From NCBI RefSeq assembly GCF_000300855.1, contig NZ_ALJF01000008.1, positions 248,001-312,000 on the forward strand: a DNA stretch of 64,000 nucleotides, read 5' to 3'. The stretch's first letter is position 1. Every line of letters begins with the position of its first letter. A program made the position numbers and the translations under genes. The DNA is from Agrobacterium albertimagni AOL15 (lineage in GTDB: Bacteria; Pseudomonadota; Alphaproteobacteria; Rhizobiales; Rhizobiaceae). Under the pieces are notes generated by a model, which did not search any database, had not been told where the DNA came from, and saw nothing but the letters and a program-made list of their open reading frames with translations. Below, piece after piece: positions 8,376 to 17,320 of this stretch.

Positions 8376-9221
8376 TCAAACCGACGAGTTGTTCTTCGAC
8401 GACAAGGATCGGTAGAAGGACGGCGTCAACCCGGCTTCGGCGCGGGCGACGTCGTTGAAAGGGGCCTTGAGCTGGCCGCGAAAATTGGCCCGAACCAGAT
8501 CCTGGAAGGCTTTCGCCGGATCGCGCTTCTCGCGGGCGCAGAGGAAGCGGAACCATTTCGCACCGACAGCGACATGGCCTTTCTCGTCGTCGTAGATGAC
8601 CTTCAGGACATCCGCGCTTTCGATGTCGCCCGTTTCGCGCATCTTGTCCTGCAGCGACGGTGTCACGTCGAGCCCGCGGGCTTCGAGGATGAGCGGCACG
8701 ACGGCGAGGCGGGCAGTTAGGTTGTTCTTCGTCGAGTGAGCCGCCTGCCAAAGCCCGTCATGGGCGGGCATGTCGCCATAATCGGCGCCCAGTTCCCGCA
8801 GGCGGTCGCGCACCAGCCGGAAATGCTTGGCCTCCTCATAGGCCACCTTCATCCACCCATCGAAGAAGGAATGCGGCACCGGTTCGGTGGCGAAGCGGGC
8901 GACGATGTCGAGGGCGAGATCGACCGCATTGAGCTCGATATGGGCAAGGGCATGCAGCAGGGCGATGCGGCCGGGCAGGGTGTGCAGCGACCGCTTTCCG
9001 ACGGCTTTAGGCGGCACGAGCTCGGGTTTTGCCGGGCGGCCCGGCCGATCGGGAAGCGGCGGATCGAGCGGCGAGCGCAGCGACAGGCGGCGCTCGTGCC
9101 AGCGGATCGCAGCGGTCTGGGCGAGCGCCGTCTTCTCGTCGAGGTCGGCGCTCTGGATTGCGAGGGTGGCAGCGCCGCGAAGGGAGTGAAAAGCCGTCTC
9201 GGGCTGCGTTGTCTCCAGCAT
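8376..9221 (-). CDS. DUF455 ferritin-like domain protein
   Basis: 281-residue protein of the DUF455 family, which has a ferritin-like helical bundle. Candidate metal-ligand patterns are visible: HALAHIELNAVDLA near residue 90, YEEAKHF near 130 and YDDEKGHVAVG near 210, the paired E-x2-H patterns expected of a diiron centre. The reaction is unknown; in other bacteria relatives are fused to or adjacent to tRNA-modifying or rhodanese proteins. Its ATG lies one base beyond the bcp stop on the same strand, so the two form a bcp-DUF455 operon. Confidence 0.82.
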   Translation of the reverse strand: MLETTQPETAFHSLRGAATLAIQSADLDEKTALAQTAAIRWHERRLSLRSPLDPPLPDRPGRPAKPELVPPKAVGKRSLHTLPGRIALLHALAHIELNAVDLALDIVARFATEPVPHSFFDGWMKVAYEEAKHFRLVRDRLRELGADYGDMPAHDGLWQAAHSTKNNLTARLAVVPLILEARGLDVTPSLQDKMRETGDIESADVLKVIYDDEKGHVAVGAKWFRFLCAREKRDPAKAFQDLVRANFRGQLKAPFNDVARAEAGLTPSFYRSLSSKNNSSV

Positions 9222-9222
9222 G

Positions 9223-9690
9223 TCAGAGGGCCTGTGTCGCCTTCAGCACAGCCTCGGCATGGCCGGGAACCTTCACCTTGCGCCAGACCTCGGCAACCTT
9301 GCCGGATTTGTCGATCAGGAAGGTGGAGCGTTCGACACCCATATAGGTCTTGCCGTACATGCTCTTTTCTTTCCAGACGCCATAGGCTTCCAGTGCCTTG
9401 TGCTCCTCGTCTGCTGCCAGCACCACCGAGAGGTTATGCTTGGCGGCAAATTTGTCGTGGCTCTTCACCGAATCAGGGGAGACGCCGATGACGGTCGCGC
9501 CGAGCTTCGCGAATTCCTCTGTCAGGCCTGAGAAGTCGACGGCTTCGGTCGTGCAGCCGCTCGTGTCGTCCTTGGGGTAGAAATAGAGAATCACCGACTT
9601 TCCGGCGAAATCGGAAAGCGAAACGGTGCCGCCGCCATTGCGGGGCAGGGAGAAATCGGGGGCCATGTCCCCGGCAGCCAAATCCGTCAT
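9223..9690 (-). CDS. bcp: Thioredoxin-dependent thiol peroxidase (Bcp/PrxQ), single-Cys form
   Basis: 155-residue peroxiredoxin that reduces H2O2 and organic hydroperoxides. The peroxidatic cysteine is C46 in PKDDTSGCTTEA. The usual resolving cysteine five residues later is Val51, and C46 is the only cysteine in the protein, so it must be a 1-Cys enzyme resolved by an external thiol. The start at 9690 is chosen from the AAAGG ribosome-binding site just upstream; the frame is open further upstream to 9786 but those residues do not match the family. First gene of a two-gene leftward operon with DUF455. Confidence 0.93.
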   Translation of the reverse strand: MTDLAAGDMAPDFSLPRNGGGTVSLSDFAGKSVILYFYPKDDTSGCTTEAVDFSGLTEEFAKLGATVIGVSPDSVKSHDKFAAKHNLSVVLAADEEHKALEAYGVWKEKSMYGKTYMGVERSTFLIDKSGKVAEVWRKVKVPGHAEAVLKATQAL

Positions 9691-9812
9691 GGGATAACCT
9701 TTCTTTTGCCCGTTTTGTGGGTGATCGTGGGCGACTTCGATATATAGTCCGCTCCGCAGTCGTCCAGAGCGACTTGTTAGCGGCATCGATCGACGGAGAC
9801 AATCACCAGGAC

Positions 9813-12800
9813 ATGTCGGAGATCCGGGGCGAAAAGCTACGGTTTCGCAAGCGGGACATTGTGCCGCTGCATGCTCTTCCGTCTGCCCAGGCCGAGGATC
9901 CCCTCATCGTGCATTGTCCGCCGCCGAAGCGATCGCTGTTTCGGCGCCTGGTGCGGGTGTTGGCCGGCTTCGCCGGGCTCTGGGTCGTGGTGTTCTTTGC
10001 TGTCTATGCCGTGGTCGAAAGCGGCACCCTCGATGCCGCCCTTGCGCAACGGGCCCAGGCTGTCCTCAACAATGCCCTCGGACCGCAGTTCACCGCCAAA
10101 ATTGGCGGCACGGAAGTGCGCTTTTCCAATGGGATGGAATTGTCCGTCGAGGCGCGGGATGTCACGTTGCACGAACAGGCGGGCGGCGAGCGGGTTGCCC
10201 TGACGAATTCGGTCCGCTTCATCCTCGAACCATTGGCGCTTCTGGGCGGTCGGTTCTCCATCCGCGAGATCGTCAGCGAGGGCATCGATCTCGATGCGAC
10301 GGTGCTGCCGAAGGGGGAGCCTGTCGACATCTCGGATTGGCGGATAGATCATATTCCGGCCCGGTTGGCAGATGCCTTTGCCGAACTCGACCGGCTGCAG
10401 GGCTTCATCGCCCGCGGCGGTCTCGACCGCATGCGCCTTGCCGGACTGGAGATCGCCTCCACCAGTGCGAGCGGCCGGCCAATGACGCTTGCGATCGACG
10501 ACATCGTCCTGGAGCGGGGCGATGACGGTTCGCTTTCGATCTTCGGTGCGGTCGCGGTCAACGGACAACAAACGGAACTGACGGCGCTTACGACGAATGT
10601 CGATGGTCGGGCCGAATCGCTGACGATGCGCGTTGCCGATATGCGGGTGACCCCGTTCCTGCTGCGACGTTCCAGCACGGGCGAGGCGCGCCAGGGGATC
10701 GAAGGTTCGGCCGAATTGCTGCTCAATGCTCGGCGCGAGGCGCCGGATCAGGGTGCCAGCGTCTCGCTTGGCATCAACATGCAGAAAGCCGGCTTCTACT
10801 CCGACGGCCAACGGCAGGAGATTACCGATGCCCGTCTCAAGCTCTCCTACGACTTCGCCAAGGGCACGATCGAGCTTGCCGACTCGACCGCCCGTTTCGA
10901 TCAAACCATCTTTCCACTGTCCGGCGGCCTCATCGATCTCGACCGGTTGCCTGAAGGCAGCAGTTTCGGCAAGGGTTTCGGCATCGATCTCGTGGTCACC
11001 GATGGCCGAGCGAATGTGCCGAGCGCCGGCGAAACTCCGTTCCCCTTTTTCCTGAAGGGCTACGGCCGCTACCTCGTTGAGGAAAACCGCCTGCAACTCG
11101 ACACGCTCGACGTTTCCACGCCGTCAGGCAACATGCGCGGCAAGCTGCAGGTAGGCTTCGGTGGAACGGGGCCGGAGATCCGGTTCAACGCCGTGGTCGA
11201 GAACATGCGCACCACTGTGGTGAAGCAATTGTGGCCCTACTGGATTGCCTCCAAGCCGCGGCAGTGGGTTCTCGAAAACCTCTATGGCGGCATGATCCCC
11301 AAGGGTACGATCGATGTCTTCATTCCTCAGAACCGCCTGTCGATCGATCCGACGCCGGTGCGGCTCAATGCCGACGAACTGAAGATCGGGTTTGATCTGG
11401 AAGATGCGCGTCTCAATCTCACAGGCGAACTGCCGCCGCTGCGTGACGTCTATGGCCGCTTCGATATGGTCGGCGAGCGGGTCGACGTCGCCATTCGCTC
11501 GGCCGGGTCCTTCTTCCCGTCAGGCCGCATGGTCAAGCTGGAGAGCGGTCGCCTGGTGCTGCAGGACGCCTATGAGAAGCCGCTTATGGCGGATATCGAC
11601 CTCGATATCGCAGGTGCTGCGGATGCGGTGGCCGAACTCGTTTCCTTCAAGCCGATCGAAGCGCTGAAGGTTGTGGACCTCCAGCCTTCGGACTTTTCCG
11701 GCAAGGTTCGCGGGAAGGCGAAGATCCGCCTCGGTCTGGTGCCCGATCAATCGCCACCCGAACCGAGCTGGACGGCGGAGGTCGCGCTCGACGACGTGGA
11801 TGTGGCCAAACCCTTTGACGGGCGTCTCATCGCCGATGTCACCGGATCCCTGTCGGTCGATCGCGACAAGGCCAAGCTCGCTGCATCGGCGAAAATCGAT
11901 GACGTCCCCATGGAGGTGAACCTCACCGAACCGGTGCGTCGCGGCGAAGGCGCTGTTCTCCGGGAACGGGTGGTCACCGCGACGCTCGACAATGTGGCCC
12001 GCGAAAAGCTTGCGCCGGGCCTCGGTGAGATCGTCAATGGAGCGATCAAGCTGGAACTTCGCCGGATCAATGAAACGACCCAGGCCGTCTCCGTTGATCT
12101 CCGATCCGCGACGCTGACCATTCCCTGGGTGGGGTGGTCGAAGGGGCAAGGCATCGGCGCAACCGCCAAGTTCGAGTTGGCCAAGGACGGAAAGCTGTCG
12201 CTGATCCGCAAGTTCGCTCTGGATGGTGAGGGCTTCGGCGCCTCCGGCGACATGACCGCGGATGATACCGGGCTTGTCGCCGCCAATCTGTCTCGCGTCC
12301 GCCTGTCGCCGGAAGACGAGGTGGCGCTGACCGTTCGTCTCAGCAAGGGCGTTTATTCGGTCGTGGCCAATGGCCGCGCCTTCGACGCTCGCTCGCTAAT
12401 CTCCACCTTGCAACAGCCGTCCAGCGATAGCGGCGACACAAAGTCCTCGCGAACTTCGCTCAAGATCGAAGGGCGCTTCGACCGCGTGGTCGGGTTCAGC
12501 GGCGAGCAGTTGTCGGGTGTTTCAATCATCTATGGAGCGAGTAAAGGCCGGATCAGTGCCGTCGACTTTTCCGGCGTCACGGGAAGCGGTCAGGCGCTGG
12601 TCGCTAAACTGCGTCAGCCTGAAGGCTTGAGAGAACTTTCCGTCACCACCAGCGATGCCGGTGCCGTCTTGCGTTTTCTCGACGCCTACAAACGCCTCGG
12701 CGGCGGTCTTGCCAACCTGCGCCTGACGGAAACCCGCGACGGCGCCTGGAGCGGCAATCTCGATCTGCGCAACTTCCAGGTTGAAAACGAAGAGCGGCTC

Positions 12801-13226
12801 CAGACGATCGTCTCCGCGCCGACCGGTGCCGACGGACGCAGCCTCAACAATGCCGTTCGCAGCGATATCGACGTGAGTTCCGCCCGCTTCCAGCGTGCCT
12901 TTGCCCGTCTGTCCCTAGTCGGCGGTACGCTCAGCGTCGAAAACGGCATCGTGCGCGGCGAGCAGGTGGGCGCGACCTTCCAGGGGATCGTGCGCGATCA
13001 ATCCGGACGCATCGACCTGACCGGTACCTTCATGCCGGCCTATGGGCTGAACCGATTGTTCGGCGAATTGCCTGTGATCGGTGCCATTCTCGGCAATGGG
13101 CGTGACCGCGGCCTGCTCGGCATCACCTTCAAGCTGACTGGGCCGACGATGAAGCCCAATCTGGTGATCAACCCCCTGTCGATCATCGCGCCGGGTGTGT
13201 TCCGCCAAATTTTCGAGTTCCGCTGA
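9813..13226 (+). CDS. AsmA-like / DUF3971 large envelope protein
   Basis: About 1137 residues. A short basic cytoplasmic N-terminus is followed by one transmembrane helix (about residues 50-72), then a very long periplasmic region of repeated beta-strand patterns, with DUF3971 and AsmA-like C-terminal character (TGTFMPAYGLNRLFGELPVIGAIL near the end). Large AsmA/YhdP/TamB-like proteins are thought to form bridges that carry phospholipids between inner and outer membranes; that role is inferred here. The start at 9813 gives a sensible N-terminus ahead of the helix; the frame continues upstream to 9717 across the divergent bcp promoter. The gene converges on cobK, 12 bases away. Confidence 0.82.
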   Translation: MSEIRGEKLRFRKRDIVPLHALPSAQAEDPLIVHCPPPKRSLFRRLVRVLAGFAGLWVVVFFAVYAVVESGTLDAALAQRAQAVLNNALGPQFTAKIGGTEVRFSNGMELSVEARDVTLHEQAGGERVALTNSVRFILEPLALLGGRFSIREIVSEGIDLDATVLPKGEPVDISDWRIDHIPARLADAFAELDRLQGFIARGGLDRMRLAGLEIASTSASGRPMTLAIDDIVLERGDDGSLSIFGAVAVNGQQTELTALTTNVDGRAESLTMRVADMRVTPFLLRRSSTGEARQGIEGSAELLLNARREAPDQGASVSLGINMQKAGFYSDGQRQEITDARLKLSYDFAKGTIELADSTARFDQTIFPLSGGLIDLDRLPEGSSFGKGFGIDLVVTDGRANVPSAGETPFPFFLKGYGRYLVEENRLQLDTLDVSTPSGNMRGKLQVGFGGTGPEIRFNAVVENMRTTVVKQLWPYWIASKPRQWVLENLYGGMIPKGTIDVFIPQNRLSIDPTPVRLNADELKIGFDLEDARLNLTGELPPLRDVYGRFDMVGERVDVAIRSAGSFFPSGRMVKLESGRLVLQDAYEKPLMADIDLDIAGAADAVAELVSFKPIEALKVVDLQPSDFSGKVRGKAKIRLGLVPDQSPPEPSWTAEVALDDVDVAKPFDGRLIADVTGSLSVDRDKAKLAASAKIDDVPMEVNLTEPVRRGEGAVLRERVVTATLDNVAREKLAPGLGEIVNGAIKLELRRINETTQAVSVDLRSATLTIPWVGWSKGQGIGATAKFELAKDGKLSLIRKFALDGEGFGASGDMTADDTGLVAANLSRVRLSPEDEVALTVRLSKGVYSVVANGRAFDARSLISTLQQPSSDSGDTKSSRTSLKIEGRFDRVVGFSGEQLSGVSIIYGASKGRISAVDFSGVTGSGQALVAKLRQPEGLRELSVTTSDAGAVLRFLDAYKRLGGGLANLRLTETRDGAWSGNLDLRNFQVENEERLQTIVSAPTGADGRSLNNAVRSDIDVSSARFQRAFARLSLVGGTLSVENGIVRGEQVGATFQGIVRDQSGRIDLTGTFMPAYGLNRLFGELPVIGAILGNGRDRGLLGITFKLTGPTMKPNLVINPLSIIAPGVFRQIFEFR

Positions 13227-13238
13227 ACGGGCTGACCT

Positions 13239-13931
13239 TCAGTCGCGCTCGAGCATCACGACCGGCAGGGCAAGACGTCGCGCCGCGAGGATCTTGGCGT
13301 AACCTGCTGGACCTCCCGAATTGCGACAAACCAGATGCGTGACCCCATATGCCGTGAAGAGGTCTGCCTCACGGTCGGGATCGCTTGCCGGTTTGCCGAG
13401 GACGAGGGTGTAATCCGCGAAGGCGAGTGGCATCTCCGGCGCATCGACCATGCGGACCACGAAGCGGCAATCGTCGCGCCCGACGAAGGCGTCCAGATAT
13501 TGCCGGCCAAGGGCGAGGAACACCGTCGCGCCCGACGGCAAGACCTCGGCCGCCGCCTCGAGCGTTGTCACGCTCCTCCAGCGGTCTCCCGGTTGCTTCT
13601 GCCAGCGCGGGCGCAGCCGCTGTTCGAGCGGCACGCCTGATATCGCCGCGGCTTTGATGGCGTTTTCGCTGATCCGCCGCGCAAAGGGATGCGTGGCGTC
13701 GATCATCCGGTCGAAGCCCTCCGTTCGCAGATAGACAGCCAGACCTTCCGCCCCTCCGAAGCCTCCTATCCGAACGGCGCCCGCAGGCAGGATCGGGTCA
13801 TTCGTCCGCCCAGCAAGTGAGGTGGTGACAAGATGGCCTTCGGCGATGAGCCTTTCCGCCAGAAGACGGGCCTCGGCCGTGCCGCCGAGGATCAGGACTT
13901 TCTGCGGTGCATGCTCTGTGTCAGGTGGCAT
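13239..13931 (-). CDS. cobK: Precorrin-6A reductase CobK
   Basis: 230-residue CobK/CbiJ enzyme, which uses NADPH to reduce the precorrin-6 macrocycle in cobalamin synthesis. The N-terminal signature KVLILGGTAEARLLAERL is clear, along with DATHPFARRISENA near residue 90 and the C-terminal THLVCRNSGG. The start is taken at 13931 (MPPDTEH); the open frame beyond it only overlaps cbiD. It overlaps the 3' end of cbiD by 11 bases and is probably cotranscribed with it, leftward and away from cobABCD. Confidence 0.92.
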   Translation of the reverse strand: MPPDTEHAPQKVLILGGTAEARLLAERLIAEGHLVTTSLAGRTNDPILPAGAVRIGGFGGAEGLAVYLRTEGFDRMIDATHPFARRISENAIKAAAISGVPLEQRLRPRWQKQPGDRWRSVTTLEAAAEVLPSGATVFLALGRQYLDAFVGRDDCRFVVRMVDAPEMPLAFADYTLVLGKPASDPDREADLFTAYGVTHLVCRNSGGPAGYAKILAARRLALPVVMLERD

Positions 13932-15057
13932 GGGCGATGATCGTTCCCTTGCGATCGGTGACGATGATGTCGACCGCCACGCCGCTGTCGCGCAACACAC
14001 CTTCGGCCGTCCGCTTTGCCGCCTGGGCAACGGCAGGGGCGATGGCGGTGCCCTCTCGCGTCATGATTTCAAGCACTTCGAGCGCAGTATTCGCATTTTC
14101 GACAGTTCGCCGGGCAGAGTCTGTGAGAATATCGGTGCAAGGCATTGAAAGAAAGAAATGATTGTCAATCTGACTGCGTGAGGAATGCAGGTCGAGGGCG
14201 CCCTGGGCCAGTTTCGTCATCTTGGCGAAGCCGCCGGCAATCGTCAGCCGCGGGACAGGATGGGCACGCAGGTATTTCAGCAATCCGCCGGCGAAGTCGC
14301 CCATGTCGATCAGGGCGCCGTCCGGCAGCTTGTGAAAGATCTGAGCTGCTTTTTCCGAGGTCGAACCGGTCGCACCGAGCAGATGGGTGAGACCTTCGGC
14401 CCGTGCCACGTCGATCCCGCGGTGGATCGAGTGTATCCAGGCGGCGCAGGAGAAGGGATGCACAATGCCCGTTGTGCCGAGAATGGAGATCCCGCCGAGA
14501 ATGCCGAGCCTCGGGTTCCAGGTGCTTTCTGCGATCTGTGCGCCGCTGGGAACGGAGATCTTCACTTCGAGATCCGGGGTGACCTCATGGGCTGCAGCAA
14601 TCGCTTCGATCTCCGCGGTCATCATGGCGCGGGGCACTGGATTGATCGCCGGCTCTCCGACGGCAATCGGCAGACCCGCTTTGGTGACCGTGCCGACCCC
14701 GTCGCCAGCCACAAAGCGGATGCCGCTTCCGGGGGGTAGGCGCGTCACGGTCGCGATTACGGTGGCACCATGGGTCACATCCGGATCATCACCGGCATCC
14801 TTGACGATGCCCGCAAAAGCGCTCTCACCGTGGAAGCCTTCACGGGCGAGCGAAAAGGCAGGCGTTTCGCCTTTCGGCAGGGTGATCGAGACCGGGTCCG
14901 GAAAGTTGCGCGTCAGGAGGGCCGTGAAGGCGGCCTTGGTCGCAGCCGTCGCGCAGGTGCCCGTAGTCCAACCATTGCGCAAGGGGGCGCCTTCCGGCTT
15001 TTCAAGCCGGTTGCCCTCGGTCGCATTGCTGGCAGCCTGTTTCTCGACGTCACTCAT
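13921..15057 (-). CDS. cbiD: Cobalt-precorrin-5B C1-methyltransferase CbiD
   Basis: 378-residue CbiD family protein, recognised by LRNGWTTGTCATAATKAA near residue 30, ILGTTGIVHPFS near 200 and LTIAGGFAKMTKLAQG near 295. CbiD performs the C1 methylation/ring-contraction-associated step, best known from the anaerobic corrin pathway. Several alphaproteobacteria carry cbiD alongside aerobic-type cob genes, where it may replace CobF; that is inference. The start at 15057 (MSDVEKQ) is chosen because the frame upstream codes for nonconserved sequence running into the divergent cobA promoter. Confidence 0.92.
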   Translation of the reverse strand: MSDVEKQAASNATEGNRLEKPEGAPLRNGWTTGTCATAATKAAFTALLTRNFPDPVSITLPKGETPAFSLAREGFHGESAFAGIVKDAGDDPDVTHGATVIATVTRLPPGSGIRFVAGDGVGTVTKAGLPIAVGEPAINPVPRAMMTAEIEAIAAAHEVTPDLEVKISVPSGAQIAESTWNPRLGILGGISILGTTGIVHPFSCAAWIHSIHRGIDVARAEGLTHLLGATGSTSEKAAQIFHKLPDGALIDMGDFAGGLLKYLRAHPVPRLTIAGGFAKMTKLAQGALDLHSSRSQIDNHFFLSMPCTDILTDSARRTVENANTALEVLEIMTREGTAIAPAVAQAAKRTAEGVLRDSGVAVDIIVTDRKGTIIAHAT

Positions 15058-15164
15058 GGCTCGCTTATAGGCGAGCCGGTGGTCTTGAGGAAGGCATGTG
15101 GCCGAAGGTTTGGGGCGGAAAGAGCCATGGCGGAATTGCATTTTTGCCGCACGAGGCCTAGACC

Positions 15165-16022
15165 ATGACCATGAGTGACACGACGCGTCTAGCCCTGCCC
15201 ACGAGCCTGCCGGCCATCGAGCCCGGTCACGTGTGGCTGGCCGGCGCCGGCCCCGGCGATCCGGGCCTCTTGACGCTGCTCGCGGCCAAGGCACTGTCGG
15301 AAGCCGATATCATCGTGCACGACGCTCTGGTGAACGACGACTGCCTCAAACTCGCGCGCAGCGGTGCCATTCTCGAATATGCCGGCAAACGCGGCGGGAA
15401 ACCCTCCGCCAAGCAGCGCGACATCTCGCTGCGCCTCGTCGAACTCGCCAAAGCCGGTCACCGTGTACTGAGGCTGAAAGGCGGCGATCCCTTCGTTTTC
15501 GGGCGTGGCGGCGAAGAGGCGCTGATGCTCATCGAACATGGCGTGCCCTTCCGGATCGTTCCCGGCATCACGGCCGGGATCGGTGGTCTCGCCTATGCCG
15601 GGATCCCGGTCACCCACCGCGAAGTGAACCACGCGGTGACATTCCTTACCGGACACGATTCCTCCGGTGTCGTGCCCGATCGAATCGACTGGGCCGCCAT
15701 CGGTCGCGGTTCGCCCGTCATCGTTATGTATATGGCGATGAAACACATGGGCCAGATCGCCGCCAATCTGATGGCCGCCGGACGCCGGGCAGACGAGGCC
15801 GTGGCCTTTGTTTGCAATGCCGCGACCCAGGAACAGACGGTGCTGGAAACCACGCTCGGTCGTGCCGAGGCCGACATGATTGCTGCGGGAATCGAACCGC
15901 CGGCCATCGTCGTCATCGGTGAGGTGGTCCGCCTCCGGCCGTCACTCGACTGGCTGGGCGCGCTTTCGGGCCGCACGCTTCTGCCCGATCCCTTCGCCGT
16001 GGAGCGGAAAGACACGGCATGA
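15165..16022 (+). CDS. cobA: Uroporphyrinogen-III C-methyltransferase CobA (SUMT)
   Basis: 285-residue SAM-dependent methyltransferase that methylates C2 and C7 of uroporphyrinogen III to give precorrin-2, the branch point from heme to corrins and siroheme. Signatures include WLAGAGPGDPGLLTLLAAKA near residue 25, LRLKGGDPFVFGRGGEE near 105, and PGITAGIGGLAYAGIPVTHR near 135. There is no fused CysG oxidase/ferrochelatase domain, so it is a stand-alone SUMT. It opens the rightward cobA-cobB-cobC-cobD run, in which every junction is a 4-base overlap. I see no B12 box of a cobalamin riboswitch in the 107 bases upstream. Confidence 0.95.
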   Translation: MTMSDTTRLALPTSLPAIEPGHVWLAGAGPGDPGLLTLLAAKALSEADIIVHDALVNDDCLKLARSGAILEYAGKRGGKPSAKQRDISLRLVELAKAGHRVLRLKGGDPFVFGRGGEEALMLIEHGVPFRIVPGITAGIGGLAYAGIPVTHREVNHAVTFLTGHDSSGVVPDRIDWAAIGRGSPVIVMYMAMKHMGQIAANLMAAGRRADEAVAFVCNAATQEQTVLETTLGRAEADMIAAGIEPPAIVVIGEVVRLRPSLDWLGALSGRTLLPDPFAVERKDTA

Positions 16023-17320
16023 GCGGATTGCTGATCGCCGCGCCGGCTTCCGGTTCGGGCAAGACAGTGGTGACGCTTGGCCTGATGCGGGCGCTGAAGC
16101 GGCGCGGTGTAGCTGTGGCGCCCGGCAAGGCAGGCCCCGATTACATCGATCCCGCCTTTCATACGGCGGCCAGTGGCACGGCCTGCCTCAACTTCGATCC
16201 CTGGGCCATGCGCCCGTCGTTTCTCCGCGCACAGGCGGCTCAGACATCGCCTGATGCCTTGCTGGTCATTGAGGCGATGATGGGCTTGTTCGATGGCGCG
16301 GCCGACGGGAGGGGAAGTGCGGGGGATCTCGCAAGCCTCCTGTCCCTGCCGGTCGTGTTGGTGGTCGATTGCGCCCGCACGTCGCAATCCGTCGCGGCTG
16401 TCGCAACCGGGTTCGCCGGTTTTCGGGCTGACGTGCGGATCGCCGGAGTCATCCTCAACCGCGTCGGCAGCGATCGTCACGAGGCGATGCTGCGCGCCGC
16501 CATGGCAAAGACCGAGGTGCCGGTTCTCGGCTGCCTCAGGAGTGACCCGCAGCTTTCCCTGCCGGAGCGGCATCTCGGCCTGGTGCAGGCCGGCGAGCAT
16601 GCGGCGCTCGAGAGCTTCATCGAGCGAGCGGCCGGTGCCATCGATGCGGGTGTTGATATCGATGCACTGCTTTCAATCGCCCAGGCCGCGCCTCGCAGAG
16701 AAACCGCGCCGGTGCGCGGCATCGCCCCGCTCGGTCAGCACATCGCTGTTGCCCGCGATCTCGCCTTTGCCTTTTCCTACGCTCATCTCCTGGAAGGCTG
16801 GCGGGCACAAGGCGCGACGCTTTCGTTCTTTTCGCCGCTCGCCGACGAAGGGCCATCGCCAGATGCCGATGCGATCTATCTGCCTGGTGGCTATCCGGAA
16901 CTCCATGCCGGGCGACTGGCCACTGCTGACGGCTTCCATTCGGCAATGGTTGGGGCGGCGGACCGGGGAGCTCGGATCTATGGTGAGTGCGGCGGCTATA
17001 TGGTGCTGGGCGAGGGGCTCGTCGATGCGGACGGTCATCGCCACGCCATGCTCGGGCTCTTGCCGCTGGTGACGAGCTACGCGACACGCAAACGGCATCT
17101 CGGTTATCGGCAGCTGAGATCGCTCGCGCCGGATCTGTTCGCGGGCAGCTACACCGGCCACGAATTCCATTATTCCACGGTTGTTTCAGAAGGCGCGGCG
17201 GACCGCTTGTTCGAGGCCGAAGACGCCTTGGGCGAACCGCTTGGTGCCATCGGGCTGAGACGCGGGTCCGTTGCCGGCTCATACATGCACCTCATCGATG
17301 TCGCGGGCGAGGGCGCATGA
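16019..17320 (+). CDS. cobB: Cobyrinic acid a,c-diamide synthase CobB
   Basis: 433-residue ATP- and glutamine-dependent amidase that amidates the a and c side chains of (hydrogeno)byrinate. The N-terminal half has a P-loop in the dethiobiotin-synthetase-like fold (AAPASGSGKTVVTLGLMRAL) and the KAGPDYIDPAFH signature. The C-terminal half is a type 1-like glutaminase domain with the cysteine in YGECGGYMVLG and a GSYMHLHL-like end (SYMHLID). Length is normal. The start overlaps the cobA stop (ATGA). Confidence 0.95.
   Translation: MSGLLIAAPASGSGKTVVTLGLMRALKRRGVAVAPGKAGPDYIDPAFHTAASGTACLNFDPWAMRPSFLRAQAAQTSPDALLVIEAMMGLFDGAADGRGSAGDLASLLSLPVVLVVDCARTSQSVAAVATGFAGFRADVRIAGVILNRVGSDRHEAMLRAAMAKTEVPVLGCLRSDPQLSLPERHLGLVQAGEHAALESFIERAAGAIDAGVDIDALLSIAQAAPRRETAPVRGIAPLGQHIAVARDLAFAFSYAHLLEGWRAQGATLSFFSPLADEGPSPDADAIYLPGGYPELHAGRLATADGFHSAMVGAADRGARIYGECGGYMVLGEGLVDADGHRHAMLGLLPLVTSYATRKRHLGYRQLRSLAPDLFAGSYTGHEFHYSTVVSEGAADRLFEAEDALGEPLGAIGLRRGSVAGSYMHLIDVAGEGA

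Noticed and set aside
15058..15164. Cobalamin riboswitch between cbiD and cobA
   Set aside because: Too short and lacks a B12-box-like sequence.
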